A stretch of DNA of 64,000 nt from Stomorhina lunata (Eukaryota > Arthropoda > Insecta > Diptera > Rhiniidae), in the NCBI GenBank assembly GCA_933228675.1, contig OW121740.1, positions 51,290,174-51,354,173 of the forward strand. Direction: 5' to 3'. Within the stretch, counting starts at the first letter, position 1. Every line of letters begins with the position of its first letter. The translations under genes and the position numbers were made by a program. Positions 29,506 to 43,790 of the stretch are shown one piece after another. The notes beneath the pieces are model-generated. The model worked only from the letters and a program-made list of their open reading frames with translations, ran no database searches and was not told where the DNA came from.

Positions 29506-32300
29506 CCAAAAAATTTTCTGTAGAAAAATTTTTGATAAAAAAATTTTCTATACAAAAATTTTTGATAAAAAAATTTTCTATAGAAAAATTTTCGATACAA
29601 AAATTTTGTATAGAAAAATTTTTGATAAAAAAATTTTCTAAAGAAAAATTTTTGATACAAAAATTTTCACTAGAAAGATTTTTGATAAAAAATTTTCTAT
29701 TGAAAAATTTTTGATAAAAAATTTTCTATAGAAAAATTTTTGATAAAAAATTTTGTATAGAAAAATGTTTAATAAAAAATTTTCTAACAGACGGTATTTG
29801 CATTTGATCCCAAATATGTTACATTTATTTATTAATGTAACAGACCAATTTATTGATAAAAAGCAAAAAAATGTTTGCGGAGAAACCAAATTCCTCGACG
29901 CGTTTCGATGGTTGGTTAAGCTATCTCTTCAGGAGGATTATCCCCAGTTTAGACAGATCGAAAACCTCGCATTATTGGGATCAAATGCAAATACACTTCT
30001 TTTTGAATAATATTTACATCCCGACTATTTCGTTATTTTTTGATAAAAAATTTTCTATAGAAAAATTTTTGATAAAAATTTAACATAGAAAAGGTTTTGA
30101 TAAAAAAATTTTCGATTTTGATAAAAAAAAAATTTCTATAGAAAAATTTTTGTAAGAACATTTTCTATATAGAAAAATTTTTAATAAAAAAATTTTATGT
30201 AGAAAAATTTTTAATAAAAAAATTTTCTATAGAAAAATTTTTGATAAAAAAAATTTTCTATAGAAAAATTTTTGATAAAAAATTTAACATAGGAAAGTTT
30301 TTGATAAAAAAATTTTCGATTTTGATAAAAAAAATGTCTATAGAAAGTTTTTTGTAAGAACATTTTCTATAGAAAAATTTTTGATAAAAAAAATTTCTAT
30401 GGAAAATTTGTTGATAAAAAAATTTTCTATAGAACAATTTTTGATAAAAAAATTTCTTATAGAAACATTTAAAAACAAAATTTCTATAGAAAAATTTTTG
30501 TGTAAAAAAGTTTCTATAGAAAAATTTTTGACGAAAAAATTTTCTATAGAAAAATTGTTGATAAAAAAATTTTCTTAGAAAAATTTTTGATGAAAAAATT
30601 TTCTATGGAAAAATTTTTTATAAAAAAATTTTTTGTAGAAAAATTTTTGATAAAAAATTTTTTATAGAAAAATTTTTGATAAAAAATTTTTTATAGAAAA
30701 ATTTTTGATTTTGATAAAAAAAATTCTATAGAAAAATTTTTGATAACAAAATTTTATATAGAAAAATTTTTGATAAAAAAAATATATATAGAAAAATTTT
30801 TGATAAAAATTATTTCTATAGACAAATTTTTGATAAAAAAATTTTTTATAGAAAAATTTTCGATAAAAAAATTTTTGATAAAAAAAATTTTCTGCAGAAA
30901 AATTTTAGTTAAAAAATTTTTCTACAGAAAAATTTTTTTTTTAAAAATTTTTTATAGAAAAATTTTTGATAAAAAAATTTTTTATAGAACAATTTTTGAT
31001 AAAAAAATTTCTTATAGAAACATTTAAAAACAAATTTTCTATAGAAAAATTTTTGACGAAAAAATTTTCTATAGAAAAATTTTTGATAAAAAAATTTTCT
31101 TAGAAAAATTTTTGATGAAAAAATTTTCTATGGAAAAATTTTTGATAAAAAAATTTTTTGTAGAAAAATTTTTGATAAAAAATTTTCTATAGAAAAATTT
31201 TTGATTTTGATAAAAAAAATTCTATAGAAAAATTTTTGATAACAAAATTTTATATAGAAAAATTTTTGATAAAAAAATATATATAGAAAAATTTTTGATA
31301 AAAATTATTTCTATAGACAAATTTTTGATAAAAAAAATTTTTAGAGAAAAATTTCCGATAAAAAAATTTTTGATAAAAAAAATTTTCTGCAGAAAAATTT
31401 TTGTTAAACAAATTTTTTACAGAAAAATTTTTTTTAAAAAAATTTTTTATAGAAAAATTTTTGATAAAAAAATTTTCGGTTTTGATAAAAAAATTTTCTA
31501 CAGAAAAATTTTTGATATAAAAATTTTCTATAAAAAAAATTTTCTATAGAAAAATTTTTGATAAAAAATTTTCTATAGAAAAATTAAAAAAAAAAAATTT
31601 TAATAAAAAAAATTTTTGATATAAAAATTTTTGATAAAAAAATTTTTCTATACAAAATTTTTTGATTAAAATTTTTCTATAGAAAATTTTTTGATAAAAA
31701 CATTTTCTACAAAAATTTTTGATAAAAAAAATTTCTATAGAAAAATTTTTGATAAAAAAATTTTCTATAGAAAAATTTTTAATAATAAAATTTTCTATAG
31801 AAAAATTTTTAATAATAAAATTTTCTATAGAAACAATTTTTGATTAAAAAGTTTTCTATAGAAAAATTTTTGATAAAAAAATTTCTATAGGAAAATTTGT
31901 GATAAAAAAAATGTTTGTAAAAAAAATTTTGTATTGAAACATTTTTAATAAAAAAGTTTTCTATAGAAAAATTTTTGATAAAAAAATTTGCTATAGAAAA
32001 ATTTTTGATAAAAACAAATTTTCTATAGAAAAGTTTTTGATAAAAAAAAAATTTTCTATAGAAAAGTTTTTGATAAAAAAAAAATTTTCTATAGAAAAGT
32101 TTTTGATAAAAAAACTTTCTATAGAAAAATTTTTGATAGAAAAATGTTTGATAAAAAAATTTTCTTTAATAAAATTTTTGATTAAAAAATTTTCTATAGA
32201 AGAATTTTTGATAAAAAAATTTTCTATAGAAAAATTTTTGATAAAAAAATTTTCGATAAAAAAAATTGTTCATAAAAAAAAAATGTTTTACAAAACTTTT
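29505..32300 (+). repeat. 30-bp tandem array, Foldback-like arm 1
   Basis: Tandem units of about 30 bp built from GAAAAATTTTTGAT, AAAAAAATTTTC and TATA, with many one-base indels. Roughly 85 units, interrupted at 29785-30040 by a small inverted-repeat insert. Within the array about 30280-30900 resembles 30980-31430 with shared variants, showing block duplication. The right end passes into the inner segment at about 32308. Confidence 0.95.
29789..29999. mobile_element. Small MITE inside arm 1
   Basis: A non-repeat insert in the 30-bp array with inverted ends GTATTTGCATTTGATCCCAA (29794-29813, complement at 29975-29994) around a core containing TTCCTCGACGCGTTTCGATG. Size about 200 bp, no coding potential. 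Nonautonomous DNA transposon of unknown superfamily; a target duplication was not identified with confidence. Confidence 0.6.
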
Positions 32301-32307
32301 TCTTTTT

Positions 32308-32425
32308 AAAACGTTAGAACTACACATTGAAAAAATATCTGTTTTAGTTAAAAGTATAAAAAACGGCAACTCTGCTGACTATTTTTTTGTCCTGTTCTCA
32401 TTGCGCCGACCGGTGCCCTTGAGTG
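32308..32425 (+). repeat. Inner segment of Foldback-like arm 1
   Basis: About 120 bp (ACGTTAGAACTACACATTGA, then GGCAACTCTGCTGAC, ending near CGCCGACCGGTGC) repeated in inverted orientation at 33715-33840. The first half also recurs at 61860-61935. It caps the array on the inside of the palindrome. Confidence 0.85.
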
Positions 32426-33715
32426 ATCTCAAAAACTATTTTCTGACTGATATTGCTATCAAAACGTCTAGGGGGTCAGCCAACTCTAATTCTTGCTTGT
32501 TTTATTAACATTTTTCATTAATATCTTTATACTATTTAATTAATGAACCGATGAATTTCCTGTTATCTAATTTTGAACTGATCTAATCAAATTCAATCAT
32601 TTAATAAAAATATGAAAATTATACGAATTATTGCAAATTTATTACAACTTAATATTATACAATGTCTTTAAGTGAAAATCCAAAGTCTTATTTAATAACT
32701 TTTAATACTAAAGCCTCTAAACATACATAATTATGTTATGCTAATATTTGAAGAAAACTTTCAATTTTTAAATAAATGTTTAAAGAGATTTTAATAGAAA
32801 CGTTTGAAAATTTTCAAAAGCTTAGCTGAAATTTTGCTATATCTTGTCCCACAAGCCGACATAATTTTCCTTAAATAAAAGTATTAAAAATAAAATGACA
32901 AGATAACTGGAAAATTAAGTTGGAGATTTGAAAAGCTGCACATGTATATCAAATTTTAATTAAAAAGATGTTACTTTTTTATTTTTTTATTAAAGTAAAT
33001 TTTCTTTTTAATTTTCATTTCAAATATTTACTTTTACATTTCCTTTTTTAAAAAAAGTCACACGGACTTTGTTTTAAAAATAGAAGAAACATTTTATTCA
33101 GGAAACGCCATCAAGTTTAAAATTTGCATAAGAAACTCTAGTGTACGATCGTTTAAATTTGCTCCACAATTCATATATAAACGCAAATATTTAAGTTGGC
33201 GTGTCAGTAAAATTTATAGACCGACAGACCTACTCACCTAGTAGCGGGGTATACTCCTATGATTTATGTAAATGAAAAAAAAAACATGCTACAGATTCAA
33301 ATCTTACATTTTTATGGATAAAGTGAAAATTATATGTTGAAAGTGGTTAAAAACTATGCAGCTATTAAATATTAATTTCTTTTTTCTCAACAAATCCGCC
33401 ATAATTCTCAATTGGCAGGCATAATTTTGTGATCACATTTTTCATTAATTCATGCATATTTGCTTGCAATATTTAATAAGGCACAGTGGGGCCTTAAGAA
33501 TCAGATTTTCTAAATATTCTTCAATCCTATACAATTTTTAGTGTTCTTCAAAAATTTTAAACTAGACCAAGTCCCTCCAATAAGAGAACATTCAAAAACG
33601 ATTCTATGTTTTTGGTTTTATATGTGTTAGTGTAATAAGAATCTTATGTAGCGTTGCCGACTTAGAGTACGTCGGCAACGCTACTGAAAAAGTAGAAATA
33701 AACAATGCGTCAAAA
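32425..33715. other. Central loop of the Foldback-like palindrome
   Basis: About 1.3 kb between the two inverted arms. It is AT-rich with no convincing open frame and no transposase wording. Near the right it contains a perfect 14-bp hairpin at 33648-33684. If the whole is one mobile unit, it is nonautonomous. Confidence 0.5.
33648..33684. repeat. Perfect 14-bp hairpin
   Basis: GTAGCGTTGCCGAC at 33648-33661 and its exact complement at 33671-33684 flank a 9-base loop. It is GC-rich against a very AT-rich background. Function unknown. Confidence 0.8.
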
Positions 33716-36490
33716 GCACGGGTCGGCGCAAAGAGAATAAACAAAAAAATAGTCAGCAGAGTTGCCGTTTTTTTTTATACTTTTAACTATAAAAGGTATT
33801 TTTTTCAATGTGTAGTTCTAACGTTTTAAAAAGAAAAAGTTTTCTACTCCATTTTTTTTTAAATATTTTTATCAAAAATTTTTCTATAAAAAATCCTTTT
33901 ATCAAAAATTTGTCTTTAGAAAATTCTTTTATCAAAAATGTTTCTATAGAAAATTTTTTTATCAAAAATTTTTCTATAGAAAATTTGTTTATCAAAAATT
34001 TTTCTATAGAATTTTTTTTTGTCAAAAATTTTTCTATAGAAAATTTTTTTATCAAAAATTTTTCTATAGGAAATTTTTTTATCAAAAATTTTTTATTAAA
34101 AATTTTTCGATAGAAAATTTTTTTATAGAAAATTCTTTTATCAAAAATTTTTCTATAGAAAATTCTTTTATCAAAAATTTTTCTATAGAAAATTCTTTTA
34201 TCAAAAATTTTTCTATAGAAAATTTGTTTATAACAAATTTTTCTATAGAAAATTTGTTTATCAACAATTTTTCTATAGAGAATTTTTTTTATCAAAAATT
34301 TTTCTATAGAAAATTTTTTATCAAAAATTATTCTATAGAAAATTTTTTTATCAAATATTTTTCTATAGAAAATTTTTTTATCAAATATTTTTCTATAGAA
34401 ATTTTTTTTATCAAAAATTTTTTTATAAAAAACTTTTTTATCAAAAATTTTTCTATAGATAATTTTTTTTTCAAAAATTTTTCTATAGATAATTTTTTTT
34501 TTCAAAAATTTTTGAAAAACTATTTTTCTTTTTTTTTTAATCAAAAATTTTTCTTAGACAATTTTTGTATCAAAAATTTTTCTATAGAAAATTATTTTAT
34601 CAAAAATTTTTCTATAGAAAATTTTTTTATCAAAAATTTTTCTATAGAAAATTTTTTTATCAAAAATTTTTCTATAGAAAACTTTTTTATCAAAAATTTT
34701 TCTATAGAAAATTTTTTTATCAAATATTATTCTATAGAAAATTTGTTTATCAAAAATTTTTTCATCAAAAATTTTTCTGTAGAAAATTTTTTTATCAAAA
34801 ATTTTTCTATAGAAAATTTTTTCTATCAAAAATTTTTCTATAGAAAAATTTTTTTATCAAGAAATTTTCTATAGAAAATTTTATTTATCAAAAAATTTTC
34901 TATGGAAAATTTTTTTTATCAAAAATTTTTCTATAGAAAATTTTTTTTATCAAAAAGTTTTCCATAGCAAATTTTTTTTATCAAATATTTTTCTATAGAA
35001 AATTTTTTTATCAAAAATTTTTCTATAGAAAAATTTTTTATCAATAATTTTTCTATATAAAATTTTTTGATCAAAAATTTTTATATAGAAAATTTTCTTG
35101 CAAAAATTTTTCTACAGACAATTTTTTTATTTAAAATTTTTCCATAGAAAATTTTTTTATCAAAAATTTTCCATAAAAAATTTTTTTATCAAAAATTTTC
35201 TATAGAAAATTTTTTTATCAAAAGATTTCTATATAAAATTTTTTTATCAAAATTTTTTCTATATAAAATTTTTTTATCAAAATTTTTTCTATATAAAATT
35301 TTTTTATCAAAATTTTTTCTATATAAAATTTTTTTTATCAATAATTTTTCTATAGAAAATTTTTTTATCAAAAATTTTTCTGTAGAAAATTTTTTTATCA
35401 ATAATTTTTCTATACAAAATTTTTCTATGGAAAATTTTTTAATAAAAAAAAATTTTCTATATTTTTCTTTTCAAAATTTTTTCTTTAAAGCAATTTTTTT
35501 CAACATTTTTTCTATAGAACTTTTTTATCAAACATTTTTCTATAAAAAAATTTTTTATCAAAATTTTTTCCATAGAAAAATGTTTCTATTTTTTATCAAA
35601 AATTTTTCTATAGAAAATTTTTTATCAAAAATTTTTCTATGGAAAATTTTTTTATCAGAAATTTTTCAATAGAAAATTTGTTTATGAAAAATTTTTCTAT
35701 TGAAAATTTTTTTATCAAAAATTTTTCTATTGAAAATTTTTTTATCAAAAATTTTCTATAGACAATTTTTTTATCAAAAATTTATCTGTAAAAAATTTTT
35801 TTATCAAAAAGTTTTCTATGGAAAATTAAAAAAAAAAAAATTTTATCAAAAATTTTTCTATAGAAAATTTGTTCATCAAAATCGGAAATTTTTTCTATAG
35901 AAAAATTTTCGATTAAAATTTTTTCTATAGAAAAATTTTCGATAAAAAAATTTTTCTATAGAAAAATTTTCGATAAATTTTTTCTATAGAAAAGTTTTCA
36001 ATAAAAAATTTTTTCTATAGAAACATTTTTTATAAAAGAATGCTTCTATGGGAAAATTTTTGATAAAAATTTTTTCTTTTTTTTTTGGATAAAAAATTTT
36101 TTCTATAGAAAAATTTTGGATAAAAAATTTTTCCTATAGAAAAATTTTGGATAAAAAATTTTTTCTATAGAAAAATTTTGGATAAAAAAATTTTTCTATA
36201 GAAAAATTTTGGATAAAAAATTTTTTCTATAGAAAAATTTTGGATAAAAAATTTTTTCTATAAAAAAATTTTCGATAAAAAAATTTTTCTATAGAAAACT
36301 TTTCGATAAACAATTTTTCCTATAGAAAAATTAAAATTTTTTCTATAGAAAAATTTTCGATAAAAAATTTTTTCTAAAGAAAAATTTTCGATAAAAAATT
36401 TTTTATATAGAAAATGTTTAATAAAAATGTTTTTCTATAGAAAAATTTTTGATAAAAAATTTTTTCTATACAAAAATTTTCGACAAAAAA
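33715..36490 (-). repeat. Foldback-like arm 2 (inner segment and 30-bp array, inverted)
   Basis: 33715-33840 is the inverted copy of the inner segment. 33850-36490 is the 30-bp array in reverse orientation (TATAGAAAATTTTTTTATC wording), about 2.6 kb. At 35880-36480 the unit changes to a GAAAAATTTTCGATAAAA form, that is, back to forward orientation. The outer segment seen in arms 1 and 3 is missing here; unrelated DNA follows from about 36500. Confidence 0.9.
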
Positions 36491-37055
36491 AATATATCTA
36501 TTTATCTACTAATTTGGCAATTCGCCCCACTGTTCCTTATGCATTAATGCACTCATTTCGATGCACTTGTTTGACAAGTTACAATAACATTTTTATAATT
36601 GATAATTTTTTGTCTATTTTTTTTTTGTAATTTTCTTAGAAAACCGGTCATTATTTTGAAACTGCTTAAACCATTTTTTTCTGTTGGGAGTAAAAGTTTC
36701 CAGTTGTGTCTGGCTAGTGGCAAATAGTTTTAGAAATTTACAAAAAAAAAAAAAAATAATATTGTGGCAAGAGAAATTAAAAAAATTGTAGAAATTTGTA
36801 ATTGATGATATAATAACACACTTTGTTGCTGCCATTCCATCTAATTGCCAAAATTTTTGTTTTATTTTTTTCTTTTCGATTGCGAAATAAAATATTTTTG
36901 TAAACAGTTTTAATTTATGAGGTAACTTCTTAAATACTATTTGTTTAAAGAAGGTATCTTGTTTGATATAAACATTTGACAATTTTAGAGAAAAAAATTT
37001 TAAAAACTGCTTTAAATGTATTTGCAATCCTTAGTTTTATTTGATTCGATCAGCT
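36490..37055. other. AT-rich spacer, no feature seen
   Basis: Between arm 2 and the next 31-bp array. Open frames here are short and low-complexity, and no repeat is recognised. Confidence 0.4.
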
Positions 37056-38110
37056 TTTCTCAAACATTTACTATTTTTATAGGAAATTTTTCAAAAATTT
37101 ACTATTTTTATAGGAAATTTTTCAAAAATTTACTATTTTTATAGGAAATTTTTCAAAAATTTACTATTTTTATAGGAAATTTTTCAAAAATTTACTATTT
37201 TTATAGGAAATTTTTCAAAAATTTACTATTTTTATAGGAAATTTTTCAAAAATTTACTATTTTTATAGGAAATTTTTCAAAAATTTACTATTTTTATAAA
37301 AAATTTTTCAAAAATTTGCTATTTTTATAGAAAATTTTTCAAAAATTTTATATTTTTATAGGAAATTTTTCAAAAATTTTCTATTTTTATAGGAAATTTT
37401 TCAAAAATTTTCTATTTTTATAGGAAAATTTTCAAAAATTTTCTATTTTTATAGGAAATTTTTCAAAAATTTTCTATTTTTATAGGAAATTTTTCAAAAA
37501 TTTTCTATTTTTATAGGAAATTTTTCAAAAATTTTCTATTTTTATAGGAAATTTTTCAAAAATTTTCTATTTTTATAGGAAATTTTTCAAAAATTTTCTA
37601 TTTTTATAGGAAATTTTTCAAAAATTTTCTATTTTTATAGGAAATTTTTCAAAAATTTTCTATTTTTATAGGAAATTTTTCAAAAATTTTCTATTTTTAT
37701 AGGAAATTTTTCAAAAATTTTCTATTTTTATAGGAAATTTTTCAAAAATTTTCTATTTTTATAGGAAAATTTTCAAAAATTTTCTATTTTTTTAGGAAAT
37801 TTTTCAAAAATTTTCTATTTTTATAGGAAATTTTTTAAAAATTTTCTATTTTTATAGGAAATTTTTCAAAAATTTTCTATTTTTATAGGAAATTTTTCAA
37901 AAATTTTCTATTTTTATAGGAAATTTTTCAAAAATTTTCTATTTTTATAGGAAATTTTTCAAAAATTTTCTATTTTTATAGGAAATTTTTCAAAAATTTT
38001 CTATTTTTATAGTAAATTTTTCAAAAGTTTCCCAATTTTATAGGACATTTTTCAGAAATTTTTATAGGAAATTTTTCAAAATTTTACTAATTTTACAGAA
38101 AATTTTCATA
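37056..38110. repeat. 31-bp satellite, block d
   Basis: The same 31-bp unit as in Gld intron 2, about 34 units, forward. The left quarter is the ACTATTTTT type and the rest the TCTATTTTT type, the same two variants and order as in block c. It lies about 9 kb upstream of the Gld start codon, so the family is not confined to the intron. Confidence 0.95.
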
Positions 38111-39164
38111 TTCATACAAGAAATATATTTGTACATTTATAACCAGTAAATTTTATTAGAAATATAAAATTCCCACAAATTAGTCAAATTCAAAAAGAAG
38201 TTGTTTTTTTTAATTATGCATTTAAAAAAATATAAATAAAAACTTTTAAGCAATTTTTTAACAAATTAAATTACTTACAATCATTTTTAAGTACAAACTT
38301 CATACAACATTTAACACTTAATTATTCAATAAAAAAAACTAAAATTTAATAAAAATCCAAAAAAAAGCTGTTAAAAATTTAATAAAAAATTTATTTAAAA
38401 AAAGTTGCAATATTAATGACTAACAAATGAACAAAAAAAAAAAAATTAACAATTAAATGAATTATTTATAAATCAACAAAATACCTTTCGACAAAAAAGA
38501 ACTAGAGGTTATAGTAGACTTTGTCGAATTTCGTGTACCCACCATCAAATTTTTAATAAATTTATAGACATTCCTAACATAAAAATTGTTTCCTATATTT
38601 CCAAATTTGACCGATTTTACCTTATTTCAATACTAAACCTTTCCAAAGAAATGGGAACATTCGTGCTAAATTTTACTTGCTTATAGTTAAGGAGATATCG
38701 TGCTTTCAAATGACTATCCGACAGAAAAACGACATTTATTTTATACGCTTTACCACCATAGTTGAAAATCGAAATTACCATAGTTGGAAACCGCAATCAA
38801 TATACCAAATTTTGTTTGAATCGGCCCATATTTGACCATACCTTTCATACAAGACACATTTTTAAAGGACTTTTAAATATTCAGAAAATCACAAAATGGC
38901 TTATGAATCTTAAGATAAATATTTTGTAAATAAAACCAAAATTTTGTTAAGAATCGGTCTACATTTGACTCCATATTAGACTTTTTGTCGGAAATTATAT
39001 AAATGTCCTTAAAAGGGCATGCCTGACTATAGCATTTTTTTACTATTTGTTATTTAAACTGTTTCCAAAAATAGTTTGTATGAGAGCTTTGATCAAATTC
39101 ATTATAAATTTTGTTGACATAGCTCCTTTTGTTTATGCCCTATTAAATTTTCAAAAGACAAAAG

Positions 39165-40550
<1,386 letters not shown>

Positions 40551-40575
40551 CATAAGTATCCAGTATATGCATATC

Positions 40576-41149
40576 TGTGGCAATATGGAAGAGTAACTTA
40601 AGTCGACATAAGAGAGTATTGAGTTAAGGCGTTTATTGCATTACAAATTCGGGTTTTTGTCAATGTTATGTACGTTTACTTTTTAGCTTAAGTGTTTTGA
40701 ATCAATAATGAATTGATCAAAACAACTTATGTACACATATTTTTTCTTACATATTCATATTTTTCTTTCGTCATATAAACGATTTCGCTTAAGTTCACAT
40801 AAGCTGTATAAATGTTGACCTTAAAAAATAAATTAATCATTATTTGCAAGCAACTTATAAAACTACACAATATATACTTTTTATTTAAGCAGAACCGCTT
40901 GAAATTACTTAAGGTCCAGTTCAAAGCAAATTTCAGTTTCGATAAAAAACTTAAGTAGAAAAAACGCAAAATCTTTTGAATATTACAATATTTTTTCTTT
41001 AATATTCATCCTTCTTTACTAATAAACATGTTACCAATATATTAATTCATAAATTATTCACAGAAATCAAGCAGAAGAAAAATTACACAAAATTGATAAT
41101 ATCTCAAAACTTAAATTTTCGACTTAAGCTATTCTTCCATATTGCCACA
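40576..41149. mobile_element. 574-bp MITE
   Basis: Inverted ends: TGTGGCAATATGGAAGAGTA at 40576 and its near-complement ending at 41149, matching over about 31 bp with two mismatches. Flanks TATATGCATATC (40564-40575) and TATATGTATATC (41150-41161) look like an imperfect target duplication. No coding frame. It sits at the right border of the GACA array, inside the older dispersed element. Confidence 0.75.
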
Positions 41150-41255
41150 TATATGTATATCCTTATTGGATTGTGCGCATATTATAGGCATTACAAGCGG
41201 AATGACAATCTCAATATACCTGCATTATTTTTGATGGTGTCTGTGTGTATAAAAA

Positions 41256-41283
41256 AACGCATTTGATTTATATCAAATGCGTT
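41256..41283. repeat. 12-bp hairpin
   Basis: AACGCATTTGAT and ATCAAATGCGTT with a 4-base loop, directly after the dispersed element. The rest of 41284-42200 is AT-rich with long T runs and nothing recognisable. Confidence 0.7.
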
Positions 41284-42209
41284 AATTTGAAAAATACATA
41301 GCATTTTTTAAATAAATAAAAAATCTTTCTTTTTTATATAAAAAAATTGAAAAAAATATGTTTTTTTTATTTGTTTTGCTTTGCAAAAAATTGAATTGTA
41401 CTTTTTTTATTTATTAAATTTTTTAAACACGAACTGAAGATATAGGTTACTGTTAATGAAGTTGAAGTAAATAATACTTTTCAAAATTTTTTTGTATTAT
41501 TTTCTTTATTATTTTTTTTATAAGATTTCATCAAACCTTTTTTTTATTGTTTTTTTAATAAAGATTTATCTTTTTGTTGCAGTATTACGAAATTTAAACT
41601 TTTGTTTATTTTTGTTTCTTTTTCATTTGACGCCTCACTGTGCAGCCACAATCTCTCATTAATTGTTGATTAATTAAGGTAAATTGTTCAGACGCAATTA
41701 TGCTTTAAGTAATAACCCACTTCCAAAGAAGAGGAATTTTGACTTTTAAATTTGCTGGAGATAGCGTGTTTACTCTTATAATTAGATTATGGCTCATTGG
41801 TTTAAAAAGAAATTCCCTGGCATAATTTTTAAGTATGAAATTTAACAGGTAATTAACACTTTGTTTATGTATAATAAATTATTTTGTTTTTTTTTTTATA
41901 AAATACAATTTTTATCAGCCTAATAGGAAATTTATTTAAGATGTCCGACTCTAGTATGATTCGTTACTTCGGACATCATTATCTGCTTCCATATACTATT
42001 TTTCGGATTCTTAGTTATTATTTCATATAATCCTGCCAGCAGTTTACCAGTGGTTTTATCTACTTAAAAGTTTTCCTATTTCAAGAGTTCACAATGGGGT
42101 AGAATATAAAGATTTTGGAAAAAAATTATTTGCTTAATTAAAACTGCGTTAAGAGAATTTTATATATTAGATGCCAGTAGTCACTCATGATACCGAATTT
42201 AATTTTTAG

Positions 42210-43702
42210 TACCTGGTAGACCGAGCCTTGCTCGGAGCTTTATGATAAGCATTTTGAGGAAAATTTTAAAGTTTTTATATATTTTATATTATAAAGTGCT
42301 AAAATAAATTTAGAGGAAAGACATTGTAGAAATATTCAGTTAATTTAGAATTATTTGATTTATTTTGTCCGACCAACACATAGTTTGCATAGTTTACAGT
42401 TTAACTCATTTTGAATAATTTTGGAAATTATTCATATCAACAGAAACCTCTGTCGACTCATGCGCAACAACTTTGCTAAAGATTATAGTCTGATCAAATG
42501 CACAGTTTACGATTTAATTCATTTTGAGTAGTTTTCTGTGGCGCCACCTGTCGGACTTTACTTATTCCAATTCATAAACCTTCTTCGGCTTATCCATAAC
42601 AACTTTGCTGAAGATTATAGCATGATTAAATGTACAGCATACGATTAAATTGACTTTGAGTAAATTTCAGTAGCGCCACCTGTCGAAATTTCTTCATACC
42701 AACTAAGAAACCTTCGTCGGCTTATGTGCAACAACTTTGCTAAAGATTGTAGCATGATTAAATGTACAGATTACGATTAAATTGACTTTGAGTAAGTTTC
42801 TGTAGCGCCACCTGTCGGAAATTATTCATACCAACTAAAAAGCCTTCGTCGGCTCATGCGCTACAACTTTGCTAAAGATCATAGCATGATCAAATGTACA
42901 GTTTACGATTTAATTAATTTTTAGTAATTTTCAGTGGCGCCATCTGTCGGAAATTAGTCTTATCAACTTTAAAACCTTCGCCGGCTTATCCGCAACATCT
43001 TCGCTAAAGAGCATAACACAATCAAATTCACAGTTTACTATTCTATAAAGAACATACATACAGACAAACATTCATTTGTTTAAAATAATACTAATTTTTC
43101 CCCCTTTTTATTCCCTAATTTCTAAAAGTTCCATATGTATATTTGGTACTTTTTTGGTGCCAATTGAATTCGGTACATTTTTTTAAAACGCATTTAACAT
43201 AATGTATAATGTTCCTATTCATATTACTTTGGAGATGTTAAGTTATCATTTTATCCCTTTTTTACCCATTTTGGCTCCAAAATCAAAAAAGTACCAAATA
43301 CGTGTTTCATGTTTTTTTTACATCTATTGATTGCAGTACCAAGTTTCTTTCTATATTCTTTAGTTTAAAATATAAGAGTGGGTTAAAAAGGTGCCAAAAA
43401 AAACTATTTTCACCCTTTTTTACCCCCTATCGGACATAGTTTCAAAAAAGTACCAAACACCTTTCCGCTTATTTTCAAAGCTGTTTAAAACGTAATTTTA
43501 ATTTTATTTCTATACCTATTACTTTAGGAGACATAGCGTTTTCGATTTTTTCCCCTTTTTACCCGCTTTTACCCTCTTAGAGGTAAAAGTTCCAAAAGTC
43601 CCTTCTTCTTCGACCTATACATCAAAAAAGATACCCACTGTCCAAATTTTATCAAAATCGTTAGAGCCGTTTTCGAGATAGCCATTATATATATATATAC
43701 AT

Positions 43703-43778
<76 letters not shown>

Positions 43779-43790
43779 TATTGCTCGTTT
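42210..43790. mobile_element. Repeat element with 132-bp tandem units (possible Helentron-like)
   Basis: Begins near a GC-rich hairpin (CCGAGCCTTGCTCGG at about 42221), then has nearly five tandem units of exactly 132 bp: GCGCCA occurs at 42541, 42673, 42805 and 42937, inside GTAGCGCCACCTGTCGG. The right part (GTCCAAATTTTATCAAAAT, GAGCCGTTTTCGAGAT) is a wording common at ends of insect repeats. It finishes in the TA microsatellite. No Rep/helicase or transposase frame, so nonautonomous. Superfamily is a guess. Confidence 0.5.
43686..43776. repeat. TA/ATAC microsatellite
   Basis: About 90 bp of (TA)n with three ACATTATA-type interruptions. It forms the right end of the 132-bp-unit element. 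Confidence 0.9.

Noticed and set aside
33783..34874. Open frames such as (IEKFLIKKFS)n in the Foldback-like arms
   Set aside because: The 30-bp repeat reads open in several frames on both strands; no start context, no domain.
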